Part shown: positions 33,627 to 43,155 of the stretch, piece by piece
Numbering within the stretch: the stretch's first letter is position 1
Layout: every line of letters begins with the position of its first letter
Assembly: GCF_024519455.1 (NCBI RefSeq)
Contig: NZ_JALJRY010000017.1
Location: 140,005-204,004 of the forward strand
From: Streptomyces sp. STR69
GTDB lineage: Bacteria > Actinomycetota > Actinomycetes > Streptomycetales > Streptomycetaceae
DNA length: 64,000 nucleotides
Direction: 5' to 3'
Made by a program: the position numbers and the translations under genes
Notes under the pieces: generated by a model
What the model saw: the letters and a program-made list of their open reading frames with translations, nothing else
Database searches by the model: none
What the model was told of the DNA's origin: nothing

Positions 33627-35333
33627 TCAGTTGCCGGTCGCGGAACTCAGATTCTTGACCCAGCCGCTGACCTGTTTGGCGACGTGGCCGATCTCGTGCC
33701 AGTAGCCCCTGCCCGTGCCGATCCAGTCCTGCAACGGGGTCAGCTCCCAGACCAGCCAGCCCGCGACGAACAGCAGGACGATCGTGAACAGACAGCCCTT
33801 CAGGCAGCCGAGTCCGGGGATCTTCATCGGATTGGCGCTGCGCTGCCGCGGCTGGCGGGGCTCGCGCGCCGGTTCCTGGGGCCGCTGCTGCGGCTGCTGG
33901 GGCTGCCTCTGCGGGGCGTACTGCTGCGGCTGTTGCTGCTGCGGATGGCCGTAGCCGCCCTGCTGTTGCGGTTGCCGGCGCTGCGAGGGCCGCTGCTGCG
34001 GGCGCTGCTGGGCGGCCTGGCGGGGCTGCTGCGGCTGCTGGGCGCGGGAGACCTGGCGCTGGGGGCGGCGGCGCAGCGGGTCCTCGCCCGGGTCGAGGTA
34101 GGGCTGGAACTGCGTCTGTTCGTTGCGGTCGCGGGCGGCGCGCAGCTGGTTCTGCCAGGGGTGCGGCTGCTCGGGGCCGGGGCCGCCGGGCTGGTTCTGC
34201 TGGCCCTGCCCGCCCTGCTGGCCGTACGGGTTCTGCGGCATGACCGTGGTCGGGTCGGCCGCGCCCCGGCTCGGCAGCACGGTGGTCGGGTCGGCGGCGC
34301 CCAGCGGGCCGCCGGTGTGCGGGAGGACGCTGGTCGCCGCGTTCGGGTCGAAGCCCCCCGCGCCGTGCGAGAGGACCTGCGTCGGGTCCGCGGCGCCGGG
34401 TACGCCCGGTACGGCGGCGGGGGTCGGGTCGGGGGCGAGCAGCCTGCCGACGTTCTCGGCGGCGGCGATCTGCGCGGAGTTGGCGTGCACGCCGATGCCC
34501 TCGGCGACGACGCGCAGGCCGCGGGCGAGGTTCTCGGCGCTGGGCCGCTCGTCCGGGTTCTTGCGCAGGCAGCGCTCGATGACCGTCCACAGGGGGTCGG
34601 GGACGGTCGAGGGGCGGCGCGGTTCGGCGCTCAGGTGCTGGTGCAGGACTTCGAGGGCGGAACCGCCGGAGAACGGCGGGTGGCCGGTGACCAGCTCGTA
34701 CATCAGGATGCCGGCGCCGTAGATGTCCACGGCGGAGGTCTGCGGGCGGCCCTCGGCGGACTCCGGCGCGATGTACGCGGGCGTGCCGACGAACTCGTGG
34801 GTGCGGGTCAGGCCCGGGGAGTCGGCGAGGCGCGCGATGCCGAAGTCGGTGAGCATCGGGTGCATCTGGCCGCCGCCCTGCTTGAGCAGGACGTTGGCCG
34901 GCTTCAGGTCGCGGTGGACGACGCCGTCGGCGTGGCTGGCGGCGAGCGCGTCGGCGATCTGCGCGGTGAGCAGCGCGGCGCCGACGGGGCTGAAGGGGCC
35001 GTTCTCGCGCAGATAGCGATGGAGGTCGGGGCCTTCGATGATGTCCATGACGAGCGCCAGGAGATCGCCCTCGACGACCAGGTCGCGGACCCGGACGATG
35101 TTCGGGTGGGTCAGGCGCAGCAGCACCGACCGCTCGCGCAGGAACCGCATCACGATGTCGGGATCGCTCGCGAGTTCTTCCTTGAGGACCTTGATCGCGA
35201 CGGTCTCGCCGGGCTGGCCCTGGACGGCCGCCTCGGCACCCGCGCTCTCACGCTGGCGGGCCCGCCAGACGGTGCCCGTGGCGCCGCGTCCGAGCGGCTC
35301 CTCCAGGAGGTACTTGCTGCCTACCGGCCGCAC
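33627..35333 (-). CDS. pkaA: Hanks-type Ser/Thr protein kinase PkaA
   Basis: 568 residues. Kinase domain about 8-285 with PLGRGATGTVW, VAIKVLKEE, VVHRDLKPANVLL, LTDFGIARL and YIAPESAEG. A long Gln/Pro/Arg-rich linker (about 380-510) leads to one membrane span (FTIVLLFVAGWLVWEL) and a short external tail. The GTG at 35333 has AGGGAG 7 nt upstream. Together with pkaB it forms a kinase pair. The adjacent FHA-domain gene is a natural candidate for a phosphothreonine reader. Confidence 0.88.
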   Translation of the reverse strand: MRPVGSKYLLEEPLGRGATGTVWRARQRESAGAEAAVQGQPGETVAIKVLKEELASDPDIVMRFLRERSVLLRLTHPNIVRVRDLVVEGDLLALVMDIIEGPDLHRYLRENGPFSPVGAALLTAQIADALAASHADGVVHRDLKPANVLLKQGGGQMHPMLTDFGIARLADSPGLTRTHEFVGTPAYIAPESAEGRPQTSAVDIYGAGILMYELVTGHPPFSGGSALEVLHQHLSAEPRRPSTVPDPLWTVIERCLRKNPDERPSAENLARGLRVVAEGIGVHANSAQIAAAENVGRLLAPDPTPAAVPGVPGAADPTQVLSHGAGGFDPNAATSVLPHTGGPLGAADPTTVLPSRGAADPTTVMPQNPYGQQGGQGQQNQPGGPGPEQPHPWQNQLRAARDRNEQTQFQPYLDPGEDPLRRRPQRQVSRAQQPQQPRQAAQQRPQQRPSQRRQPQQQGGYGHPQQQQPQQYAPQRQPQQPQQRPQEPAREPRQPRQRSANPMKIPGLGCLKGCLFTIVLLFVAGWLVWELTPLQDWIGTGRGYWHEIGHVAKQVSGWVKNLSSATGN

Positions 35334-35667
35334 GTCTGCGCTCCCTGCTGCTTGCCTGTGTTCCGGTCCACTGTAGTGCCGCCCCTCTTGGGGCTACCTA
35401 CGTAAGCGTTGCCGTACATGTTCGAAGGAAAGACGCTTACCCCGGTCTCCTGGTTGCCGAAGCCGGACATGACCGGTCTCACTCGATCACCGGTGCGGCA
35501 CTGGTCAGGCACTTTTGGGGACAGAGCTGACCAATCAAGATCACTTGCTGCCGGGCCCCGGGCGAGTTGTCAGTGGCAGGTGCGAGGATGCCTGCAGAAC
35601 TGGCCGATGTGCTCGCGCGGGGTGGGGGAATATTCCGCGCCCGGGGCAGAAGGGACCGCTGACGGCG
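35334..35667. other. divergent region between pkaA and the FHA-ATPase gene
   Basis: 334 bp without a convincing gene; the frame upstream of 35668 lacks coding character. It must hold promoters for both directions. I could not pick out a clear -35/-10 pair. The stretch 35490-35560 is relatively AT-rich. Confidence 0.4.
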
Positions 35668-38600
35668 ATGCAGATCCGGCTGACCGTCGTAGACCCGCTG
35701 GGGCCGCCCGCGCAGCCGCGGGGCCGTGCCGCGAGTTGCGACGTGCTGGTCACCGCGCCGGCGGGTACCGCGCTGGCCGCGGTGGCGTCGGCGCTGGCCT
35801 CGGCGGTCTCCGCCGACCCGGCCGCGTCCCCGCCCGAGCGGAGCCGTGAGTCCGGCGCCCCGATCGTGCTCTACGCGGGCGTGGAGCGTCTGGACACCCA
35901 GCGCTGCACGCTCGGCGAGCCGCCGCTGACGGACGGCGCGGTGCTGTCCCTGGGCGCCCCCGCCGAGCCCGAGGCGCACCCCGAGCTGGACGACGCCCCG
36001 ACGCAGCTCCATGTCGTCGCGGGCCCGGACGCGGGCGGGGTGCATCTCCTGCATGGCGGCCAGATCCACATCGGCCGCTCCGGCGACGCCGACGTCCCGC
36101 TCGACGACCCGGACGTCTCCCGGCTGCACTGCGCGGTGACCGTCGACCCCGGCGGCCGGGTCTCGGTCGCCGACCTGGGCTCGACGAACGGCACCACCCT
36201 GGCGGGCACGCGCGTGGGCACCCGCCCGGTGCGCTTCCCCCCGGGCGCGCTGCTGCGCATCGGCGAGTCCGCCCTGCGGCTGACCCCGTCCGGCGGCCCG
36301 GGAGCACGCGCCGGGACGACCCCCGACGGCGAGGGCCACGTGCGCGTGTCTCCCGGCACGCCCGCGGGCCCCCGCGCGCAGCCGCCCGTGGTGCCCGGCC
36401 AGGGCGCCGCCCCGAGCATCGAGCACCGCGCCGCCCACGACGGCGGGGACACCCACGCCGGCCGCTTCGGAGCGCTCGGCGAGGCCCTCGGGGACGAGGG
36501 CACCGAGGAATCGTTCTCCGCGCGTACGACGACCTCCCGCGTCCCCCTGGACGACGGCTCCGGCGAGCACGGCGGACGCAAGGGCACCCCTCTCCGGGGC
36601 ACCGATGTGCCGCAGGGCGTGCGCAGGCGCGGCGGCATCGGCAAGTGGGCGCGACGCCTGACGGGCGGACGCGACGAATCGACGGCCGAGGGCGCCGAGC
36701 CGACGTACGAGGCCTCCTACGACGACGAGGAGGGCGCCGACGAGAGCGTGTCGCCCCCGCCCGTCGCCCTCCAGCAACCGGACACCTGGCCCGACCCGGC
36801 GGCCCTGCTGCTGACGGCCCTGGGCCCGGGCCCCCGCCTGTGGGAGCGCGCCCCCGGTCACCCCGAGGCGCTCACGGTGCGGCTCGGCACGGCGGACCGG
36901 ACGACACCGGACGGCTCGGCGCTGCTGCCCGCGGTGCCGGTGACCTCCGGGCTGCGTGAGGTCGGCGCACTGGGCCTGGCCGGTCCGCGCGCACGGCTGG
37001 CGGGGCTTGCCCGCGCGGTGGTGGCCCAGCTGGCCGCGCTGCACTCGCCCGACGCCCTGGAGATCGTGCTGATCAGCACGGACCGGGCGCGTTCGATGGC
37101 CGAGCGCACCGCCGAGTGGTCCTGGCTCGGCTGGCTGCCGCATCTGCGCCCCGGGCACGGCCAGGACTGCCGCCTCCTGCTGGCCTACGACCGGGAACAG
37201 GCCACGGCCCGCACCGACGAGTTGCTGCGCCGCCTGGAGGACCACGCCATGGACACGCGCGGCGGCACGGGCCGGCCGGGCGTCGCCTCCGGCCGGCGCA
37301 CTCCGGGCATCGGCGCGCAACGCGGCTCGGCGGAGGGGCAGTCGGGGATCTCCTCGTCCGCCTCCTCCCCGCACGCCTCGGCGGACGGCCGGCCGGGTGC
37401 CGCCGCCGCGCGGCACGCGGCCGACGGACACCCCCCGCGCGGCGCGTCCACCACGTACAGCACCACCGACGACGCCCACCACCACCGGTCCGGCGCACCC
37501 GACCCGTCGGACGTCACCCGGCAGCGCCCCTCCGACACCGAACCCGCCGACGCCTCCGACCCGGTGCGCGGCGCCGCCCACCGCCCGTCCTGGGCCCGCG
37601 CGGACGACGGTGACGGCCGGGCGGACGGTTTCATGGGGCCGTACACCGTGCTCGTGGTGGACGGTGACCCCGGTGGGGCCGATGTGCGCGAGGCGGTGGC
37701 GCGGCTCGCGCACGAGGGACCGCGGGCCGGTATCCACGTGGTGTGTCTCGCCGAGACGGAGTCGGCCTCGCCCACGTCGCCGGTGACGGAGACGTACGAG
37801 GCGGCGTGCACGGCGGCGCCGACGTTCCGGGAGTGCGGGGCGGTCGCCCTGCTCAGCGGCGATGTCGCCACGGCGCTACGGCTGTTGCGGGTCGCGCACG
37901 ACGGTACGGCGGCGTCCCGGACCGGCCAGGAGGCGCCGCATCCCGGCCCCGTGGGCGAAGGCACCGTGGCCGCCGTGGACGCGGTCTCGCTCGCGTGGGC
38001 CGAGCGGTTCGCGCGGGCGCTGGCGCCGCTCAGGGCGGACGGCGCGACGGGTGAGCGGCACGCGCGCGTGTCGGCGCCGTTGCCCCAATCGGCGCGGCTG
38101 CTGGACGAGTTGGGGCTGGCCAGGGCCACCCCGGCGTCCCTGCTGGCGCGTTGGGCGGACGCGGGTGACGACAAGGACGCGCTCGGCGGGCGGGCCTGGG
38201 CGGTGCTCGGGGCCGGACCGCGCGGGCCGGTCAGCGCGGACCTCGCCGCCGAGGGACCGCATCTGCTGATCGAGGGCCCGCCGGGCAGCGGCCGTACGGA
38301 GTCGCTGCGGGCGGTGGTCGCCTCGCTCGCGGCGGCCGAGCGGCCCGACCGGCTGGGCATCGTGCTGATCGACGGCCGGGACAGTGTCGGCGCGAGCGGG
38401 GGTCACGGCGAGGGCCTGCGGGTCTGCACGGACGTACCGCATGTCACCACCCACCTCACAGCCAACGACCCTGTACGGATGCGGGAGTTCGCGCAGTCCC
38501 TGAGCGCGGAGCTGAAGCGGCGGGCCGAGTTGCTGGGCCGGATCGGGTTCGCCGAGTGGCACTCGCGGCACGAGGTGTCGGGCCGGATCGTCGCCCAGCG

Positions 38601-39207
38601 GGGCACGTCCGGTGCCGGGGATCTGGAGAGTCCGACGAGTTCGACGATCCGGCTGCGCCCGGCGGCGGCCCGTCAACAGACGGAGGCGGCACCGCCGTTG
38701 CCCCGTCTTGTGGTGGTCGTCGACGATCTGGACGCCCTGGTGAAGCCGCCGTTGGGCTCGCCCGGCCGTCCCGCCGCCGGTTCGGTGATACGCGCGCTGG
38801 AGGCGGTGGCCCGCGAGGGCGAGCGGCTCGGCGTGCATCTGGTGGCAGCCGCCGCGCTGGACGCCCGTACGGCCGAGGCGGAGCCCGCCCGGCACGCCAC
38901 GCTTCGCGTCACCCTCGACGCGACGGCCCAGGGCCCGGACGAACCGGCGCCCGGCCGTGGTCGGTTGACCCTCCCGGACGGCCGGAGCACGCCCTTCCAG
39001 GGCGGTCGGGTGACGGGCCGTATCCCGCGCACGGCGACGCTCCGACCCACGGTCGTCCCGCTGGAGTGGCAGCGCATGGGCGACCCCCCGGCCCGCCGAC
39101 CGGTCCGCGAACTGGGCAACGGGCCAACGGACTTGGCGCTCCTGGCCAGCGCGCTGGAGAGGGCGACGCGTTCGGTGTCGGCGGCGGAGGTCCCGTCACT
39201 CCTCTGA
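35668..39207 (+). CDS. FHA domain plus EccC/FtsK-like ATPase
   Basis: About 1179 residues from the ATG at 35668. Domain order: a ubiquitin-like N-terminus (about 1-100); an FHA domain (about 125-205, IHIGRSGDADVPLDDPDVSR and STNGT); a disordered linker; and an EccC-like region (LWERAPGHPEALTVRLGTAD; LALGPGPR). Another disordered, His/Ser-rich linker follows, then an FtsK-type ATPase (Walker A GPPGSGRTES at about 869, Walker B LVVVVDDLDAL at about 1013). Such ATPases drive type VII secretion or DNA movement. Here no EsxA/B, EccB, EccD or MycP genes are nearby. The FHA domain and kinase neighbours suggest control by threonine phosphorylation, which is an inference. Confidence 0.75.
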   Translation: MQIRLTVVDPLGPPAQPRGRAASCDVLVTAPAGTALAAVASALASAVSADPAASPPERSRESGAPIVLYAGVERLDTQRCTLGEPPLTDGAVLSLGAPAEPEAHPELDDAPTQLHVVAGPDAGGVHLLHGGQIHIGRSGDADVPLDDPDVSRLHCAVTVDPGGRVSVADLGSTNGTTLAGTRVGTRPVRFPPGALLRIGESALRLTPSGGPGARAGTTPDGEGHVRVSPGTPAGPRAQPPVVPGQGAAPSIEHRAAHDGGDTHAGRFGALGEALGDEGTEESFSARTTTSRVPLDDGSGEHGGRKGTPLRGTDVPQGVRRRGGIGKWARRLTGGRDESTAEGAEPTYEASYDDEEGADESVSPPPVALQQPDTWPDPAALLLTALGPGPRLWERAPGHPEALTVRLGTADRTTPDGSALLPAVPVTSGLREVGALGLAGPRARLAGLARAVVAQLAALHSPDALEIVLISTDRARSMAERTAEWSWLGWLPHLRPGHGQDCRLLLAYDREQATARTDELLRRLEDHAMDTRGGTGRPGVASGRRTPGIGAQRGSAEGQSGISSSASSPHASADGRPGAAAARHAADGHPPRGASTTYSTTDDAHHHRSGAPDPSDVTRQRPSDTEPADASDPVRGAAHRPSWARADDGDGRADGFMGPYTVLVVDGDPGGADVREAVARLAHEGPRAGIHVVCLAETESASPTSPVTETYEAACTAAPTFRECGAVALLSGDVATALRLLRVAHDGTAASRTGQEAPHPGPVGEGTVAAVDAVSLAWAERFARALAPLRADGATGERHARVSAPLPQSARLLDELGLARATPASLLARWADAGDDKDALGGRAWAVLGAGPRGPVSADLAAEGPHLLIEGPPGSGRTESLRAVVASLAAAERPDRLGIVLIDGRDSVGASGGHGEGLRVCTDVPHVTTHLTANDPVRMREFAQSLSAELKRRAELLGRIGFAEWHSRHEVSGRIVAQRGTSGAGDLESPTSSTIRLRPAAARQQTEAAPPLPRLVVVVDDLDALVKPPLGSPGRPAAGSVIRALEAVAREGERLGVHLVAAAALDARTAEAEPARHATLRVTLDATAQGPDEPAPGRGRLTLPDGRSTPFQGGRVTGRIPRTATLRPTVVPLEWQRMGDPPARRPVRELGNGPTDLALLASALERATRSVSAAEVPSLL

Positions 39208-39362
39208 TCGTTCACAGGTCGTCCACACAACCCCACGTCACGACCCAATCACGATCCCGTACTTGACAGCGGACGCCATCTTGCCGCGTTGAAGTACCGG
39301 GCGTAGACCAGTGCGCACGGAAGCGTTCGAGCGTTCGACGAGGAACGAAGAACGGGGCAGTG

Positions 39363-40748
39363 ATGCGCAGCACGAGCAGCACCATCCGGACACGCACAAC
39401 CGTACGCACAGCGGCAGTTGTCGCCGCGGGGGCACTGGCGCTCTCGCTCACCGCCTGTGGCGGCAGCGACAACAAGAGCGACAGCGGCAAGTCGAGCACC
39501 CCTTCGGAGAGCACCGGCACGGTGACCCTCCCCAAACTGAACGGCCAGAGCCTCGAAGTGGCCGCCGTGTGGACGGGTGCCGAGCAGAAGAACTTCAAGA
39601 CGGTCCTCGCGGAGTTCGAGAAGCGCACGGGTGCCAAGGTCACCTTCGTGCCCGCCCAGGACCCGATCATCAACTTCCTCGGCTCGAAGATCGCGGGCGG
39701 CCAGCCGCCGGACATCGCGATGCTCCCGCAGCCCGGCGCGATCAAACAGGCTGTCGACAAGAAGTGGGCCAAGCCCCTCGGACCCGAAGCGCTCGCGGAG
39801 TTGCAGAAGAACTACTCGCAGGGCTGGCAGGACATCGGCAAGGTCGGCGGCAAGCAGTACGGCGTGTACTACAAGGCCGCCAACAAGTCGCTGATCTGGT
39901 ACAACGCCAAGGTCTTCGAGAACGCGGGCGCCAAGGAGCCCAAGACCTGGCAGGAGTTGCTGACCACCGCGCAGACGGTCTACGACTCCGGGGTCACCCC
40001 CTTCTCGATCGCGGGCGCGGACGGCTGGCCGCTCACCGACTGGTTCGAGAACGTCTATCTGTCGCAGGCGGGCCCGGAGAAGTACGACGAACTCGCCCAG
40101 CACAAGATCAAGTGGACGGACCCCTCCGTGAAGGAGGCGCTGACCACGCTGGCGCAGATCTGGGGCAAGAAGGCGTACATCGCGGGCGGTCAGAGCGGCG
40201 CGCTGCAGACCGAGTTCCCCGCCTCGGTCACCCAGACCTTCACCGGCGGCGACCAGCCGAAGTCCGCGATGGTCTACGAGGGCGACTTCGTGCAGGTCAA
40301 CATCGGTGAGACGAAGGCGAAGGTGGGCACCGACGCCAAGGTGTTCCCGTTCCCGACCGTGGGTTCCACCGCGCCCGTGGTCTCCGGCGGCGACGCGGCC
40401 GTCATCCTGAAGGACTCCAAGGCGGCCCAGGCGCTGGCGACTTTCCTCGCCTCGCCGGACGCGGCGACGATCCAGGCGAAGCTCGGCGGCTATCTCTCCC
40501 CCAACAAGAACGTGCCGGACTCGGCGTACCCGAACGCGGTGCAGCGGACGATCGCCAAGTCGCTGATCGCGGCCGGTGACGACTTCCGCTTCGACATGTC
40601 CGACCAGGCCCCGCAGTCCTTCGGCGGTACCCCGGGCAAGGGCGAGTGGAAGGACCTCCAGGACTTCCTGAAGAACCCGACCGACATCGCGGGCACGCAG
40701 GCGCAGTTGGAGAAGGACGCGGCGGCGGCGTACGCGAGCGGGAGCTGA
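39363..40748 (+). CDS. ABC sugar-binding lipoprotein (second importer)
   Basis: 461 residues from the ATG at 39363 (a GTG directly precedes it). The lipobox LSLTAC gives Cys32. It is a family 1 solute-binding protein (VTFVPAQDPIINFLGSKIAG, IAMLPQPGAIKQAVDKKW, YYKAANKSLIWYN). The 155-bp upstream gap holds TTGACA at 39263 and a tandem GCGTTCGA repeat at 39323-39338 that could be a regulator site. It starts an importer operon without its own ATPase. The ligand is unknown; resemblance to alpha-glucoside binding proteins is only by class. Confidence 0.87.
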   Translation: MRSTSSTIRTRTTVRTAAVVAAGALALSLTACGGSDNKSDSGKSSTPSESTGTVTLPKLNGQSLEVAAVWTGAEQKNFKTVLAEFEKRTGAKVTFVPAQDPIINFLGSKIAGGQPPDIAMLPQPGAIKQAVDKKWAKPLGPEALAELQKNYSQGWQDIGKVGGKQYGVYYKAANKSLIWYNAKVFENAGAKEPKTWQELLTTAQTVYDSGVTPFSIAGADGWPLTDWFENVYLSQAGPEKYDELAQHKIKWTDPSVKEALTTLAQIWGKKAYIAGGQSGALQTEFPASVTQTFTGGDQPKSAMVYEGDFVQVNIGETKAKVGTDAKVFPFPTVGSTAPVVSGGDAAVILKDSKAAQALATFLASPDAATIQAKLGGYLSPNKNVPDSAYPNAVQRTIAKSLIAAGDDFRFDMSDQAPQSFGGTPGKGEWKDLQDFLKNPTDIAGTQAQLEKDAAAAYASGS

Positions 40749-40755
40749 TCCGGCG

Positions 40756-42096
40756 ATGGCATCGGCAGCGGCGGAGGCCCCCGGGGCCCCCGTCCCTCCC
40801 CGCGGTCGCAAGAGCGTGACCGGCACCCGCAGGACCGTTGCAGTGCTGTTCCTGCTGCCCGCCCTGGTGCTGCTCGGCGCGCTCGTGGTCTACCCGATCG
40901 GGTACTCGCTGGTCCGCAGCTTCGGCAACCAGGCCGGCGACGGTTTCGCCGGATTCGACAACTACAAGGCCCTGTTCACCGACGACGGCATCCGCACCGC
41001 CCTGAAGAACAACATCATCTGGGTGATCTTCGCGCCGACGGTCGCTACCGCCCTCGGCCTGATCTTCGCGGTGCTGACCGAACGGGTGCGCTGGGGAACG
41101 GCGTTCAAGCTGGTCGTCTTCATGCCGATGGCGATCTCGATGCTCGCCGCAGGCATCATCTTCCGGCTCGTCTACGACCAGGACCCGCACAAGGGTGTCG
41201 CCAACGCGGTCTGGGTCGGCATCCACGACACGTTCGTCTCGTCGTCGGCGTTCCCCAACGCCCACCCGGGCCGCGAGTCCCCGCTGAAGGCGGACCACGG
41301 CGGCTTCATCACCAGTACGACGGTCCACACCGGCCAGACCGTCGTCCTGCCGCTGGTCGGCGTCGCCCCCGACCAGATGCCCGACAGCGCGAAGAAGGCC
41401 GTAGCGGCCAAGCCGGAGCCGGGGAAGATCACCGGCACGACCTGGCAGGACTTCACCCGCGGCAAGGGTGTCGGCAAACTCGGTGCGGTCGACCCGTCCG
41501 AGCTCGGCTACGGCGGGATGCGGATCGAGGCGGTCAAGGACGGCAAGGTGGTCGCCTCGGCCAAGGCCGCGGGCGATGGCACCTTCACCCTGCCCGCCAA
41601 GGCCGACGGGGCTCAACTCCGGCTCCCGGCAAGCAACTTCAAGGCGCCGTACAACGGAGTGGAGTGGCTGGGCCCGTCGCTGGTGACGCCGGCCATCATC
41701 GGGTCGTACGTGTGGATGTGGGCCGGGTTCGCGATGGTGCTGATCGCGGCCGGACTCGCGGGTGTGCCACGGGAGTTGCTGGAGGCGGCACGGGTCGACG
41801 GCGCCAACGAGTGGCAGGTGTTCCGGCGGGTCACGGTGCCGCTCCTCGCACCGGTGCTCGCGGTCGTCGCCGTCACGCTGATGATCAATGTGCTGAAGAT
41901 CTTCGACCTGGTCTTCATCATCGCCCCGGGCTCCTCGCAGGACGACGCCAACGTGCTCGCCCTGGAGCTGTACCGGAAGGGCTTCTCGGAGGACCAGCCG
42001 GGGATCGCCAGCGCGATCTCGGTGTTCCTGCTGCTCCTGGTCATCCCGGTGATGCTCTTCAATGTGCGCCGGCTGCGGCGGGAGGTGCGGCGATGA
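40756..42096 (+). CDS. MalF-type permease with large extracytoplasmic insert
   Basis: 446 residues, against about 300 for the usual permease. After three membrane spans (ending at about 140, GIIFRLVYDQ) an insert of about 170 residues (140-310) reads as a soluble domain (GVANAVWVG, HTGQTVVLPLVGV, YGGMRIEAVKDGKVVASAKA). Three further spans follow with the EAA loop EAARVDGANEWQVFRR. A loop of similar size and placement (P2) occurs in E. coli MalF and contacts the binding protein. The stop overlaps the next start (ATGA). Confidence 0.87.
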   Translation: MASAAAEAPGAPVPPRGRKSVTGTRRTVAVLFLLPALVLLGALVVYPIGYSLVRSFGNQAGDGFAGFDNYKALFTDDGIRTALKNNIIWVIFAPTVATALGLIFAVLTERVRWGTAFKLVVFMPMAISMLAAGIIFRLVYDQDPHKGVANAVWVGIHDTFVSSSAFPNAHPGRESPLKADHGGFITSTTVHTGQTVVLPLVGVAPDQMPDSAKKAVAAKPEPGKITGTTWQDFTRGKGVGKLGAVDPSELGYGGMRIEAVKDGKVVASAKAAGDGTFTLPAKADGAQLRLPASNFKAPYNGVEWLGPSLVTPAIIGSYVWMWAGFAMVLIAAGLAGVPRELLEAARVDGANEWQVFRRVTVPLLAPVLAVVAVTLMINVLKIFDLVFIIAPGSSQDDANVLALELYRKGFSEDQPGIASAISVFLLLLVIPVMLFNVRRLRREVRR

Positions 42097-43001
42097 CCAC
42101 GGATGCCGGAACTCTGGGAAAGACAGGGCCTGTTGAGGTCGTCAAGGCACGGGAGTCGCTCGGCGGGCGGCTCGCGGCGGCGGCGAGCGGGGGGATCGTC
42201 CGCGTATTCCTGATCCTCGTCGGCCTGTTCTGGCTGGTGCCGACGATCGGACTGCTGCTGTCCTCGCTGCGCAGCCCGGAGGACATGAACGCGAGCGGCT
42301 GGTGGAAGGTCTTCAGCCAGCCGTCCCAACTCACCTTCCACAGCTACAAGACACTCCTGGAGAACAGCGACATCACCAACTCGCTGTGGAACACCGTCCT
42401 GATCACCGTCCCGGCGACGGTCCTCGTCGTGGTGATCGGCGCGCTCGCGGGCTACGCCTTCGCGTGGATGGAGTTCCCGGGCCGTGACTGGTGGTTCCTG
42501 GGCGTGGTCAGCCTGTTGGTCGTGCCGGTGCAGGTGGCGCTGATCCCGATCGCCGAACTCTTCGGCAAGATCGGCCTGTTCGGGACCATCTTCGGGGTGA
42601 TCCTTTTCCATGTGGGGTACGGGCTGCCGTTCGCGGTGTTCCTGCTGCGGAACTTCTTCGCGGAGATCCCGCGCGAGTTGCTGGAAGCGGCCCGGCTGGA
42701 CGGCGCGGGTGAACTCCGGCTGTTCGCGCGGGTCGTGATGCCGCTCGGCGGGCCCGCCATCGCGAGCCTGGGCATCTTCCAGTTCCTGTGGGTGTGGAAC
42801 GACATGCTGGTCGCGCTGGTCTTCACCAAGTCCAGCACGCAGCCGATCACGGTCGCACTGCAGACCCAGGTACGCCAGTTCGGCAACAACATCGACGTGC
42901 TGGCGCCCGGTGCGTTCATCTCCATGGTGATCCCGCTGGCCGTGTTCTTCGCGTTCCAGCGGCAGTTCGTGTCCGGCGTGATGGCGGGCGCGGTCAAATA
43001 G
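42093..43001 (+). CDS. ABC sugar permease, MalG type (second importer)
   Basis: 302 residues, six spans, with EAARLDGAGELRLFARVV as the EAA loop and QRQFVSGVMAGAVK at the end. It starts in the ATGA overlap. A strong terminator follows, so the operon is three genes long and must use a shared ATPase. Confidence 0.9.
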   Translation: MTTDAGTLGKTGPVEVVKARESLGGRLAAAASGGIVRVFLILVGLFWLVPTIGLLLSSLRSPEDMNASGWWKVFSQPSQLTFHSYKTLLENSDITNSLWNTVLITVPATVLVVVIGALAGYAFAWMEFPGRDWWFLGVVSLLVVPVQVALIPIAELFGKIGLFGTIFGVILFHVGYGLPFAVFLLRNFFAEIPRELLEAARLDGAGELRLFARVVMPLGGPAIASLGIFQFLWVWNDMLVALVFTKSSTQPITVALQTQVRQFGNNIDVLAPGAFISMVIPLAVFFAFQRQFVSGVMAGAVK

Positions 43002-43021
43002 CTATAAACCGCACATAGTTC

Positions 43022-43051
43022 AAGGGGCGGGCCGTCACCGGCCCGCCCCTT
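43022..43051 (+). terminator. terminator of second importer operon
   Basis: A perfect 13-bp stem, AAGGGGCGGGCCG/CGGCCCGCCCCTT, with a TCAC loop, 20 bp past the permease stop. Confidence 0.88.
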
Positions 43052-43155
43052 CGCGTTCACCGTGCGTCCCCCGTATGCCGTACGCGGCGTAACCAAGTCA
43101 CTCCATCGGCCGTTCCCGGGCAGAACGCCCGCGCCGACCGACCCATGGATGTCCC

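Noticed and set aside
33684..35405. A long plus-strand frame opposite pkaA
   Set aside because: The kinase motifs on the minus strand are unambiguous. The opposite frame is Ala/Gly/Arg/Val-rich and meaningless.
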